A DNA stretch of 64,000 nucleotides from Amyelois transitella (GCF_032362555.1 NC_083514.1:2279001-2343000), one strand, 5' to 3'; positions 1 through 10,253 are shown, counted from the stretch's first letter. The notes: generated by a model from the sequence alone, not told the origin. Numbers and translations: made by a program.

Positions 1-111
1 TCGTCACCCCTGACTATGTCTGTTTTAAAAGCTTCCTTGTTTAAAATACACAATTTAACACTTCACTGTTATTTAAATTATTTTCTTACAAAATTTTCTT
101 GACACTGGGTC

Positions 112-536
112 GTTTTAGGGTTCCGTATCTAAAACGTAAAAACGGGACCTAATTACTAAGCCTCTGCTGCCTGTCTGTCACCAGGCAATGTATCTCCTAA
201 ACCGCGATAAAATTTTCACAAATTATGTAAATATTTCTGTTGGTTGCCGCTATAACACTAGAAAAATGGAAAATATTACGAGGAGTCTCCATATAATGTA
301 CATACAATGAAAGTTTTGTTTACTTATTTATTGCTCAATATTAAGATCGGTAAAAGGAAGACGCTTAAGTTTTTTACAATATATTATTAGTTATGTAATA
401 CCTTAAAAATAAAAAATTAAATAATAAAAAGTAATTGTTGAAGAATCTTCCATACAATAGACGCATTTTTTATAGATAATGATAATGATACGGAACCCTT
501 CGTGTTTGAGTCCAACTTGCACTTGGCCGACTTTAA
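112..536 (+). repeat. GGGTTCCGTA...CTTGGCC lepidopteran interspersed repeat
   Basis: The block opens with TTTTAGGGTTCCGTA and a CTGTCTGTCACCAGGC segment. It closes with GATACGGAACCCTTCGTG and ACTTGCACTTGGCCGA. I recognise this arrangement as a common moth interspersed repeat. No protein is encoded. Whether it is a SINE or a DNA element is not decided here. Confidence 0.6.
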
Positions 537-699
537 TTAATTTTACGCAGCGAGTTTGTGAACCAATTTTTATTCTTGTCGTCATTACCGTTTTCTACGT
601 TTTAAGAACAAAAAATACTAATTCTGAGCACTATATATACTCGTATGACACTGGAAGAGACAGTTTAATAAACAAACACAACAAAAATCTATCCCAATT

Positions 700-929
700 T
701 ACATACATACATATAATTACGTATATCCCTTGCGGGATAGACAGAGCCAACAGTCTTGAAAATACTGAAAGGCCACGTTCAGATGTATGGCCTAATGATG
801 GTATTGAATTGCAAATAGCCCATCGTCTAAAAGAAGAATCCCAAGAGGATGAGCCCTTAATCTCCGTTTACAACATTCTACTCAGAAACGGAGTGGTCCT
901 ATTCTAAAGTGGCGGGAACCACACGACAC
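700..929 (-). repeat. SINE-T copy, near full length
   Basis: TACATA microsatellite, then the CCCTTGCGGGATAGACAGAGCC tail core, ending in the reverse complement of the GTGTGGTTCCCGGC head (degenerate). The open frame across it is incidental. Confidence 0.8.
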
Positions 930-1218
930 TCAAGACAAGGTGACCTCAGTTAAGGTAGCACAAGTGTTGTAGTTAAAAAAAGAACTTAATTTTTTAACAT
1001 ACCTGATTTTTTTAATTTTGTATCTGTTCTCATTTTTTCTGGGCAAACTTACCTATATCAAAAATTGTGATGATGGATTTCCAAAGTTGGTCAAATCTTA
1101 TTCCCTCCGAAACTTATCACATCATATTTTTGACAGCATCCACACCACAGGTTTTTCACACTCATAGTTTAGACAAAGCCGACAATCGAAGGTCACTTTA
1201 GTGATGGAATGGAGTTTC

Positions 1219-1420
1219 ATACATACATATATATCACGTCACGGTGACGTCTATATCCTTTGCGGGGTAGACAGAGCCAACAGTCTTGAAAAGAATGGCC
1301 ACGTTTAGCTATTTGGCTTAATGATAGAATTGAGATTCAAATAAAGACAGGTGCTAGCCCATCGCCTAAAAATAATCCCATGTTTGTAAGCCTATCCCTT
1401 AGTCGCCTTTTACGACATCC
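1219..1420 (-). repeat. SINE-T copy, head missing
   Basis: Tail and body (GGGGTAGACAGAGCCAACAG, CCCATCGCCTAAAA) run to ACGACATCC. The GTGTGG head is absent. Confidence 0.8.
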
Positions 1421-1637
1421 AAATGATTAAATGACTGAGATAAAGATAATTAAATTTGCATTTCAAACGTTCGTCTTACCTCATAAGGAAGTACAATATT
1501 ATTTTGATCCCTGAAGTGTTTCATATTTATTATTAACACTTATAATTACTTTGTAGTGACGTACCTCACTTATTTAATACATCGTTAAACGTACGTAAAC
1601 AATTAGAGGGTGAAGGTTTTGTTTTCAATTACAACGT

Positions 1638-1901
1638 TACATACATACATACATATGGTCACGTCTTTATCCCTTGCGGGGTAGACAGAGCCAACAGTCT
1701 TGAAAAGACTGAACGGCCACGTTCAGCTATTTGGCTTAATGATAGAATTGAAATTCAAATAGTGACAGGTTGCTGGCCCATCGCCTAAAAAAGAATTTCA
1801 AGTTTATAAGCCTATTCCTTAGTCGCGTTTTACGACATCCATGGCAAAGAGATGGAGTGGTCCTATTCTTTTTTGTAATGGTGCCGGGGACCACACGGCA
1901 C
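1638..1901 (-). repeat. SINE-T copy, full length
   Basis: Complete from (TACA)n through to GGGACCACACGGCA. One of the best-preserved copies in the left flank. Confidence 0.85.
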
Positions 1902-1934
1902 TACAACGTTATGATGTTTAAATAGTTGTGTGTT

Positions 1935-2060
1935 ATCTTTCCATCATGTCTCCTATCTCGGATTTGCTGGAAAAGAGAAGAGAGAGAAAGCAAAACCTAT
2001 ATAATTATGTTTCTTGTGTTTATCATTCTCGATGATTTCTGTGTATATAAATGAATGATT
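1935..2060 (+). repeat. 3' UTR remnant of the resident LINE
   Basis: TCTCCTATCTCGGATTTGCTGGAA, the TTTCTTGTGTTTATC block and TCTGTGTATATAAAT match the reverse complement of the LINE 3' UTR at 55810-55960. It is a 5'-truncated, diverged copy. Confidence 0.6.
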
Positions 2061-2855
2061 TTTCTTAAGTAGTTACTGTAGATATCCTTGCTTATGTCTG
2101 TTATAATCTCATCCTGAGAAGTCTAATCTTAGAATTACTAAGAGAACTAAGTTAAGACACTCAAGCCCATTACCACTTCTAGGGTACTAGATAAATGACA
2201 TAACGTTTATACATATATATATATATAAACGTTTTTTCGTTATGGATGAAAAGGCAAAGCTTCAAAAAGGATTCATTACCTCTTTTCATCTTTATCGTCA
2301 CTTACCATCAGGTGAGATGGAAGATGAATGCCTAATCCAATATTGAATAAAAAAATAAATCTCAAGTAAAAAATAAAAAATAAATAAATGACATATAGCG
2401 AGCATTTTCTTGTCTCTTAATCGATAGAAAATGTTTACAAACAAAGCGGAGTTCGATCACCTGATCGAGATATTTACAAAATTCGATGACATTTCAATAA
2501 TTAGTAGAAGGCGATTAAAATAGTTAACGATATAATAGAACTCTCTTAAAAAACTCATAAAGATAATAAGTAAGACAATAAAATGATTTTTTCAAGGTTC
2601 CATAAAATTTTGAGGAAATAAAGGTTTACGCACTTTACACACACACTAATGAAAATTTCCGTTCTGTCTGAAAATAAAATTCACTAACCAAAAAGACAAT
2701 TTTTTTTACATAAGGTACCTACATACTTTGATGTCATAGTTAAATATCCGTGTTTATTTTTAACTCACTCGTGTAAGGGTCTATGACCCTTTATAATTAT
2801 AAAGATTTTCCTAATGACGTCAGGGCAAGATACTAAAGGTTGGTAGGTATACACA

Positions 2856-3250
2856 TTCATTCATTCATTTATATAATCACGACCATATCCCTTGCGGGGT
2901 GGACAGAGCCAGCAGTTTTGTAAAACCGAAAGGCCAGAATAGAATAGAATAGATTTATTTTCCAAATTGGATACTAGGTATCACTTATTGACGTCACATA
3001 ACATAAATCTAATTACAGCTACTACCGCTTTCAAAGCGCATGTGTAGGAGAAGCGGCGGAACAAACTACACTGCAGCATTTTCATCGGACGTCAATTTAC
3101 AAATATAGATCTCTTAAATTTAAATCGTAGACATTCGTCTACATTAAAAAACATGAATAAATGTAGAACTAATTATGTCAATACGAATAAGTATTTCGCC
3201 ACGTTCAGCTGTTAGACTTAATGACAGAATTGAGATTCAAACTATTTAAA
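2856..3250 (-). repeat. SINE-T copy interrupted by a nested insertion
   Basis: The tail half (2856-2935) and a further piece (3195-3250, CCACGTTCAGCTGTTAGACTT) are contiguous in other copies. Here they are separated by a TGCAG-LINE 3' fragment. Confidence 0.75.
2936..3194 (-). repeat. TGCAG-LINE 3' fragment inserted in SINE-T
   Basis: Begins with (GAATA)n and TTTATTTTCCAAATTGG, and contains ACTGCAGCATTTTCATC. It is the reverse of the 29630-29800 copy. A GCCA stretch flanks both sides and may be a short target duplication. Confidence 0.6.
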
Positions 3251-3276
3251 TTCAATCCTTAAGCCTTATATACAGT

Positions 3277-3418
3277 TAGCCTCTTTCCCGGAGGGGCAGG
3301 CAGAGTATACATCTTTCTCCACTTGTCAAAATCCATATGTACTTGTGTGTGACTGCAAGGTCGACGGTTCCGGGTATTCTTGACCTGACCTTTAGCCAGG
3401 GTGCCTCCGTCTTCGCAA
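3277..3418 (-). repeat. RTE-like LINE 3' end
   Basis: CCTCTTTCCCGGAGGGGCAGGCAGA is followed by the reverse complement of the C-terminal coding segment (CCACTTGTCA..., GACCTGACCTTTAGCCAG). 5'-truncated. Confidence 0.65.
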
Positions 3419-3769
3419 ATACGACGTCTATAAAATAAATACTAATATATTCATACTTAGTAATGTAATTGTTACATTCAACCAGGATTATAGGTACAGA
3501 CAGCAGACTATTAGCTACAAAAAAAAAATCATAGTTCTTTGAACCTTGATCTCAAGAAGACATTTCAATGAGAAATCCCAAAGTTTTCAAAACATATGTA
3601 GGTACCGTGTTAACAACGTACTTTACAGTGTGGCTAATGAAAAAACCTGATAGTACAAATTGGAAAAGGTAATTCCCGGTTTTGGTTCATTTTCTTTACT
3701 TCGCCATGGGATTTGAGCTACAATGACCGAGGTGCAGCTGGGAACATGTGATAATTAGAGTAACATTCA

Positions 3770-3832
3770 AATTATCTTATACAAGCAAACAGACAAACAA
3801 ACTCTTCAGCTTTATAATATTAATAAAGATAA
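3770..3832 (-). repeat. CGC-repeat end fragment
   Basis: AGACAAACAAACTCTTCAGC and TTTATAATATTA match the terminal segment of the family. The rest is missing. Confidence 0.5.
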
Positions 3833-3838
3833 CATCTG

Positions 3839-4082
3839 GCGTGCGGTTCCCGGCATTAATGTAAAAAATAATAGGACCACTCCATCTCTTTTCTCTCCAT
3901 GGATGTCTTAAAAGGCGACTAAGGGACGGGCTTATAAACTTGATATTCTTCTTATAGGCGATAAGCTAGATGTCACTATTTGAATCTCAATTCTATCAGT
4001 ATGCCTAACAGTTGAACGTGGCCTGTCAGTCTTGCAAGACCGCTGGCTTTGTCTACCCCGCTAGGGATTTAGACGTGATAAT
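3839..4082 (+). repeat. SINE-T copy, near full length
   Basis: Degenerate head GCGTGCGGTTCCCGGCA, CCATGGATGTC box, then GTCTACCCCGCTAGGGATTT and GACGTGAT tail. Confidence 0.8.
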
Positions 4083-4380
4083 TAGGATTGATAGATGGAT
4101 GGAGAATTAGCATATTGCTGCACAACATTTTATTTAATACGTGGAAAATATTTTTACATACCTTCAAGAAATCTAGGTATAATATTATTCAGATTTCCTT
4201 ATTGTCAAATTAGTAACAATACTACATCAACACCATGCTTTGGAAAATTGATTATTTTTAATGTATAAATTTCCACGTGCCATTATCATTCATTCAACTA
4301 TTAAATAATAAAAAGCAATTTTTGTTCGGTCACAAATCGACTTGAGGCAAAATAAAAACAAAATTCATAATTTTTATTGT

Positions 4381-4486
4381 GCCATGTGGTTCCCGGCACC
4401 AATAGAAGAAAGAGTAGGACCATTCCATCTTTGTCCCATAGATGTTGTAAAAGGCAACTAAGGTATAGGCTTAAATACTGGAATTT
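4381..4486 (+). repeat. SINE-T head fragment
   Basis: GCCATGTGGTTCCCGGCACC through ACTAAGGTATAGG. The 3' two thirds are missing. Confidence 0.7.
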
Positions 4487-4892
4487 CAACCTGTATTTTA
4501 AGATTATTTTATAGGTATTCTTAATAAAAGAGGACACTGATTGACTGACTAATTGACATCGCTTTCCCCTAACCGCTGTGTCTAGAGAATTAAAATTTAT
4601 CATGTCAGTTCCTTCGATGATGTACGGGTACATCTGCATCATCACGAATTTTTATTCGGGCACCTTAACCGCTCGACCAGCAAAGCTCTGCGCCTGCGCA
4701 ATAACGCAACAAAAAAATTACATTCACGCGAATAAAAACATAAGCAGAAGTACACCAATGCCAATATAATCATTATTATGTTATGCATTATTATGTAATC
4801 ATTATTTACTGCGAATTCGCTTCTTGATTGCACTATCATAGATATAAATAATAAATAAATATGCAAAACATTGTTTACAAGTAAACACCTAC

Positions 4893-4998
4893 CTAATTCT
4901 TGCAAATTCCTATGAACACTCTCTGCAAATACATTTGTCATTAACAATAATAATGAACATGATATCATAATATGACATGTGCGAATTGATGTAGACAT
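4893..4998 (-). CDS. Candidate orphan signal-peptide exon (unrecognised gene, partial)
   Basis: On the - strand an ATG at 4998 opens 35 codons with a good secretion signal: a basic start, a hydrophobic core MISCSLLLLMTNVFA, then a mature-like ESVHRNLQELG. The exon would end at TTAG followed by GTAGGT, a fair splice donor. A TATAAATATAAA box lies at 5021-5032, only about 22 nt upstream of the ATG, so the 5' leader would be very short. I do not recognise the protein. No matching downstream exon was found between 1 and 4640, which is mostly repeats. It could be the first exon of a gene running out of the window, a broken copy, or chance. Confidence 0.3.
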
Positions 4999-5020
4999 TT
5001 TACAACAAGAACAAAATCTT

Positions 5021-5032
5021 TTTATATTTATA
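5021..5032 (-). promoter_or_regulatory. TATA-like box upstream of the orphan signal-peptide exon
   Basis: TATAAATATAAA on the - strand, ending 22 nt before the candidate ATG. This is plausible for a gene with almost no leader, but AT-rich DNA makes such boxes common. Confidence 0.25.
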
Positions 5033-5198
5033 CCTCCTCCCAAAAAATCCTGAATTTTAACCTAATAGTCCTGTAGACAGACAAAAATATCCTTCACTTA
5101 ACTCCACTGACAAGAGTTAGTTTGTTAGGCTTAGCTCTGCACGGGAAGCGAAGCAGCGGGTAAACGTTATGTCTTTTCATCGCTACGAGCATGGAAGC

Positions 5199-5443
5199 TT
5201 TTTATCCCTTGCGGGGTAGACAGAGCCAACAGTCTTGAAATGACTTAGGTTACGGCCTCAGCTGTTTAGCTTAATGATAGAATTGAGATTAGAATAGTGA
5301 AAGATTGCTAGCCCATCGTCTCAAAGAAGAATTACAAGTAAATAAGTCTATCCCTTAGTCGCTTTTTACGTTATCAATGGTAATATGATGGAGTATGAGT
5401 GAGTCCTATTCTTTTTTCTATTAGTACCGGGAGCCACACGGCA
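5199..5443 (-). repeat. SINE-T copy, full length
   Basis: TTTATCCCTTGCGGGGTAGA through GGGAGCCACACGGCA. Lacks the TACATA tail. Confidence 0.8.
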
Positions 5444-5490
5444 TTATTTATGTACCTGCTATAATATTATATTAATTACTTATTAAACTT

Positions 5491-5656
5491 TAAACTTGGG
5501 ATTCTTTTTTAGGCGATGGGCTAGCAACCTGTCTCTAGTTGAATCTCAATTCTATCGTTAAGCCAAATAGCTGTACGTGGCCATTCAGTCGTTTCAAGAC
5601 TGTTGGCTCTGTCTACCCCGAAAGGGATATAGACGTGACCATATGTGTATGTATGT
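5491..5656 (+). repeat. SINE-T 3' part in Lip1 upstream intron
   Basis: Runs from AAACTTGGGATTCTTTTTTA to GACGTGACCATATGTGTATG. Its microsatellite tail ends 39 nt before the splice acceptor of Lip1 exon 2. Confidence 0.8.
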
Positions 5657-5695
5657 ACTTACTTATCTATAATTATTTGTGTTCTATTATTTCAG

Positions 5696-7461
5696 GTCCC
5701 GGATCGATGAAACCAGCTATAATATCAAAACAGAACCTTAAATTCATTGAAATATATATATCCGGAGTAAAAGTTCCTATCGGCAAAAGGAACAAATACA
5801 CATACGATACAATGGCTGACATGGCGAACGACCCCACAATGGATTACAGTAAACGAACCCTCTTTTACGTGGGGGGTTACATGGACACTATAAACTACCC
5901 TCTAGGGAAGACAATAGAGATATATTATAAGAAAAGAGGTTATAACGTATGGATTCTGGACTCTTTACGATTCATGGTGTTGGAATATCCTGTGTAAGTA
6001 TTGTTATTGTTTTTTTTTATTTGTTTTTTATTTTGTTTTTTTTTGATAAGGATTTTTTTTTCCCTCCTGGAAATGAGCCTTTGAAGATCAAGCCATGTCA
6101 TCCAACTCCCGTAGCATGGCACGCGCGACGCCGTTTTTATCGCGCGAAAAACTATCACTGTTTCCTGTCTTTATGTCGTGAAACGGGATAGCGATAGTAT
6201 ACAACGCGCGATAAAAAATTATTATATATTATACAAAAAACAGGTTATTATTATTAAAAAAAAAGAAGTGAAAAAGAACTCCAGAAAAAGTTATAAGTAA
6301 TTGACATTACAATGAAGTGTATTTCAAGGTGTGAGTACGAAAGGAAACCAACGTTTCCTAATTGTCTTACAAATGAATGCACCTTTGCACTCGCATGTTC
6401 ATTATACGCACGTGCATAAAGCACTTATTTTATTTTTTAAGTTGCTAAAGAATATTAACCTTTTAATAGAGTATATATTTCCGGTACTTAATGCAAACAG
6501 CATTCAGAAAAATAGGTGACCAAAAACGGGTTAACAATTTGAATAATAGGGTATTTCTAACATTAACACTTAACATAATACGAGTATTAGGATATCTTTA
6601 GGGACAATTAATGTACATAATGTTTTGTTCGAAGATTATTCGAATTAACCTGATCAACTATAAGCTGCATGTATTAACACTTTCAGTTTGAGAATTAACA
6701 GCTTTGAAAATTTTTACTTATCCTCAATCTCTACATAATAATGAAACAATTACAATAACTTTAACAACCATTTCAGGGCCGTGAGATTCATGCGAACCCT
6801 TGCAAGACATGTTGCTGAAATGATAGTGGCAGTAACTCAAGCCAATGTTGGATTTGACCCAAAGAAATTTGACCTAACTGGCTTCAGTCTCGGAGCCCAA
6901 ACTATGAGCTACATCGCCAAATTCTACAGAGATATGACTGGCGTCAAATTCAGTCGAGTCACAGCTTTGGACCCTTCAGGACTCTGCTTCAGAAATAGAG
7001 GACCTGATGAGAGGGTAGATATAGAAGATGCTGATCGCGTCGATACTATCATGACTAATATTGATAATTGGGGATCACCAGCTCCTGTAGGACATGTTAA
7101 TTTTTATATCAACGGCGGCGAGAAGCAACCAGGACAAGTACAGTGGACTAAATGCGATGTCGGTTGCTGTCATTTCAGAGCATATTTCTTAAATATAGCA
7201 GCGTTGGAAAATGATGATAAATTCATTGGTGTTAAATGCAATAGCGTGCAAGAAGCAAGAGAGAACAGATGCTATGACAACCAACCATTGGAAACTAATG
7301 TTATTGGATTTAATACAAATTTTAGTAAACCTGGCATTTACTATGTGCCGACAACTAATATGTTTCCGTATTATCTTGGCAAAAAAGGATTGAAGAAAGG
7401 AAATGATGCTTTCTCTGTATTTTTAAGAGAAGCGAATAAAGATGATGTTTTATACTTATAA
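5696..7461 (+). CDS. Lip1: secreted lipase, pancreatic-lipase family (5' exon not found)
   Basis: Exons 5696-5993 and 6777-7461 (TAA). Splicing joins a TATTTCAG acceptor, a GTAAGT donor and a TTTCAG acceptor in the same phases as Lip3-Lip5, giving 327 visible residues. Exon 2 carries the beta-strand/GW-like segment, here FYVGGYMD, where paralogues have PGWMD. The nucleophile Ser is in GFSLGAQ (codon 6886), Asp in ALDPSG (6970) and His in CCHFRA (7171), so the triad is complete. The intron between the TG codons present in all paralogues is precisely absent. No signal-peptide exon of the family type was found upstream. It is the most diverged copy, with DRVDTIMTN and QPGQVQW in place of the DADFVDLVMTN and QPGDFYW seen in Lip3 and Lip4. 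Likely an extracellular neutral lipase or phospholipase A1; substrate unknown. Confidence 0.8.
6111..6217. repeat. Palindromic CGCGCGATAAA element in Lip1 intron
   Basis: GTAGCATGGCACGCGC, TTTTTATCGCGCG and ACTATC on the left are mirrored on the right by GATAGT and CGCGCGATAAAAA around a GTTTC/GAAAC centre. No coding capacity; foldback-MITE-like. Related copies lie at 22884 and 45821. Confidence 0.55.
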
Positions 7462-7805
7462 TAATTATAAATAATAGAGAACTGATTAAAACGTTAAGCG
7501 TTTTATTTGAAAAAATTTAAATTGTTGTGAATTTACTAATTGATTTTATTTTTGGTTTACAACTTTAGTCGTGGTCACAAATGGATCCTAGCTCCTTTTA
7601 CTTCTAGTATTGACTCTACGTAGTCTTGTACTTATGATAAATCATGTTGAATTTCCTTAAAAGAAACCCTGTCTTGATTTATAAAACCGCTAACTTATTT
7701 TACATTTTAAAACAGATTCGACTTGGATCTCTGAAATTATCAACTGAGAATAAGTAAATGTAGCGTAGTTATTACTACCTCATAGTGGATTTAACGGTAT
7801 ATTAA

Positions 7806-7985
7806 AAGGAAGGAAGGGTCAGGTCAAGATTCCGAAACCGAACTTCCATGAAGAGAGTATGAATGTGGATGAAGCGAAAGAAGTATGCAGAGATCTTGAC
7901 AAGTTGAAAGATAGTAGTCAAGATGGTAGTCTCCGCCTACCCCTCCAGGAAAAAGACGTGATTTTATGTATTTATGTATGTATTA
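7806..7985 (+). repeat. RTE-like LINE 3' end between Lip1 and Lip2
   Basis: GTCAGGTCAAGATTCCGAAAC, then codons reading MNVDEAKEVCRD, and a TCCGCCTACCCCTCC ... GTGATTTTATGTATTTATG tail. A 5'-truncated copy of the ORF 3' end with its microsatellite. Confidence 0.7.
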
Positions 7986-8185
7986 AAACGAAAAAATGAC
8001 TGGCCATATACATATACATTCGAGTATATTTCAGAATATTTCAGGTTTTTTAAAATGTTGTTTACAACTAATTAATTTAATCTCCTAGTCGAAAACATAT
8101 TCCATATGAAAGAATACCCAAATTATTTGAAGAAGGTCTAATGTATTTCATGTTTTTATTATTAATCATTCATTCATTCATTCAG

Positions 8186-9422
8186 AGCGACTCGTGCAAT
8201 AATGGCGGTTGGCAAACATGTTGGTGAGATGCTCGCCCATCTCACGGCTACATCCAAGTTCGATCCTAAGAAACTTGATGTTGTCGGCTTGAGTCTAGGA
8301 GGTCAGACCATGAGTTTCATAGCCAAGAGTTTTACTCAGTTAACAGGTATGTTTCTATTTGTTACATTTAGTGTGGGTTTCAGCATATCACTCTACTAAG
8401 AAGCTATCGTTAAGCGAAATGTGGGTTGCTGTTATCGTTATCGCTTACGTTAAATTTACGTGACCATTTGCACTTAGTTTTGCAATGTGAAAGGGAATAA
8501 ATGTGGCTTGTAATTATTACTACATAGTATAAAACAATGTCGCTATTTTAGTCTGTTTGACTGTATGCTTAAATCTTTAAAATTACGCAACGGATTTTGA
8601 TGCGGTTTTTTGTAACAGGTAGAGTGATTCAAAAGGAAGGTTTTTATGTATAATTTTTTCCGAATTTAGCACCCGTGCGTACCGGGGCGGGTCGCTAGTT
8701 AGTAATATGATTTGCTGCATGTTATATTTTGATGCACGCGAATTTCCTTACCCTCACTTTATAATCAAGAAAGTTTCCAGAGCGGCACAATTTCCCATGA
8801 CATAATCTCCGAATATAAAATGACAGAATTACATGTTTAGGTACACTGGAAATGGACTACTTTAGCGGGGTACGCATTTAAAACAATCTATTAATTTCCA
8901 GGTCAAAAAATCTCAAGACTAACAGCACTAGATCCAGCTGGCCCATGCTTCCGAAACCGTGGTCCTGAAGGTAGACTGGACGAGAGCGATGCTGATTTTG
9001 TGGACGTTATCGCTACTAACATTGATGGGTATGGTATGGCTGCGCCGGTAGGTCATGTGAATTTTTATGTCAATGGAGGAGAAATCCAACCTGGTGATAT
9101 CTATTGGATTTTATGTAACACCCTGTGCAGTCATGCTCGAGTTTATTTTCTATGGTTGGCAGCCCTTGAAAATCCAAATTCGTTTATTGCTATGAAATGT
9201 GACTCCGTACAAGACGCAAGAGACAGAAAATGTTATGATAGAAGGCCTATGGTCACAAATGTACTGGGACTAAATGTAAATAGAAACGAAACTGGTATAT
9301 TTTATTTAGCTACGACCAATGTTTTTCCGTATCATATGGGGACAAGAGGGTTGAAGAAGAAGAATGACTTTTTTGCAAAACATTTGGCAGATATTAATGT
9401 GAATGATATACTTAAATTGTAA
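8186..9422 (+). CDS. Lip2: partial lipase gene, catalytic exons only
   Basis: Exon 3 at 8186-8346 (TTCAG acceptor, GTATGT donor) and exon 4 at 8902-9422 (TAA), in the same phases as the paralogues. Exon 3 encodes ATRAIMAVGKHVGEM and the nucleophile elbow GLSLGGQTMSF. Exon 4 encodes ALDPAGPCFRNRGP (Asp), GHVNFYVNGG and CSHARVYF (His). Both exons are open with no damage. The 720 bp between Lip1 and this exon contain no recognisable signal-peptide exon or exon 2. Lip2 is therefore either a truncated duplicate kept by chance, or an alternative 3' module that could be spliced to Lip1 exon 2, whose GT donor phase fits. A transcript is needed to choose. Confidence 0.7.
8575..8702 (+). repeat. Interspersed repeat ending CCGGGGCGGGTCGCTAGT
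   Basis: ATTACGCAACGGATTTTGATG and a GTGCGTACCGGGGCGGGTCG end, as in the copy at 62930-63145. It lies in the Lip2 intron. Confidence 0.5.
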
Positions 9423-9447
9423 AATGTAGTAAATTAAGTAACAAATG

Positions 9448-9545
9448 TAAGAAAGAAGTATGCAGAGATCGTGGCAAGTGGAAAGAGGTAGTCTCTGCCT
9501 ACCCCTCCGGGAAAGAGGCGTGATTTTATGTATGTATGTATGTAA
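9448..9545 (+). repeat. RTE-like LINE 3' end in Lip2 3' flank
   Basis: Codons read EVCRDRGKWKEVVSAYPSGKEA and then TGA, inside GGCGTGATTTTATG, followed by (TATG)n. The ORF stop therefore lies only a few bases from the microsatellite tail. This is the clearest copy for comparison with the SINE-T tail. It sits 26 nt beyond the Lip2 stop and would be in its 3' UTR. Confidence 0.75.
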
Positions 9546-10120
9546 GTAACAAATACATTGGCAAAATTTAGGCTTATGCTATATTGTATATGAAAAGATT
9601 GTATTATATGAAATGATGTTTAAATTGAAATAATTGGATTCATTATTATTCAAAGGATTTCGACGACGTGAATACATTCCTTTCTTATATGTTGCAATTT
9701 ATTGTTAATTAGTAAAATCATTAATATTATAACCAAAATTACTAGTAGGTATTTAATGCAATGAGACCAAAATTTAGACTAAATAAATATTGTTTAATTT
9801 TATGGATATAGATTTAGGGATTGTATTTTGTCAGATTATTTATCTGTGAAATGAAATCAAATGCGTAACTCTTTATTGTTTCTATTAATAACCTGGTTTT
9901 GACCATTCCAACTAGACTTAATCTAAATGGTGTTGAAAGATCTATTAATTATTTTGTTCATTACGACTAAGAAATTAAAGCTTTCATAATTTTTAAATAG
10001 TTGTGTGCGTGAATTTGTAAAATATTTTTCAGTAAACATGTGTTTTTATGTTAAACTTTAAAAATTCAAAAATATGAATATAAATAAACGTCAATTATAG
10101 TTGACTGTATGGCTACGTTC
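9546..10120. other. Lip2-Lip3 intergenic spacer
   Basis: AT-rich sequence with no ORF, no repeat I recognise and no lipase exon remnant. Confidence 0.5.
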
Positions 10121-10126
10121 ATCATG

Positions 10127-10138
10127 TTGGCTTGGTCG
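10127..10138 (+). promoter_or_regulatory. Conserved upstream block TTGGCTTGGTCG of Lip3
   Basis: The identical 12-mer occurs upstream of Lip4 (17791-17802). It is 209 nt before the Lip3 ATG and 188 nt before the Lip4 ATG, and both are followed by a TCTCTAGT. Probably a shared transcription-factor site; the factor is unknown. Confidence 0.45.
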
Positions 10139-10253
10139 CGCAATGATCTTCTCTAGTAGGTATATTGTTTAATTATTTTACAACTTAACAAACTAGAAGT
10201 TTAGCGCGTATTTGTCGGTTTTGATGTATTTATTTATAAGATATAAACGTTAA

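Noticed and set aside
479-907. 142-codon + strand open frame
   Set aside because: It runs across two unrelated repeats (the GGGTTCCGTA repeat and SINE-T) and has no family likeness.
2431-2523. 30-codon ORF starting MFTNKAEFDHLIEIF
   Set aside because: Coding-like composition, but no splice partner or known domain.
3568-3671. ATG exon of 34 codons ending in AAAAG/GTAATT
   Set aside because: Could be a first exon with a membrane segment, but no partner exon, promoter or homology supports it. Short open frames of this length are expected by chance.
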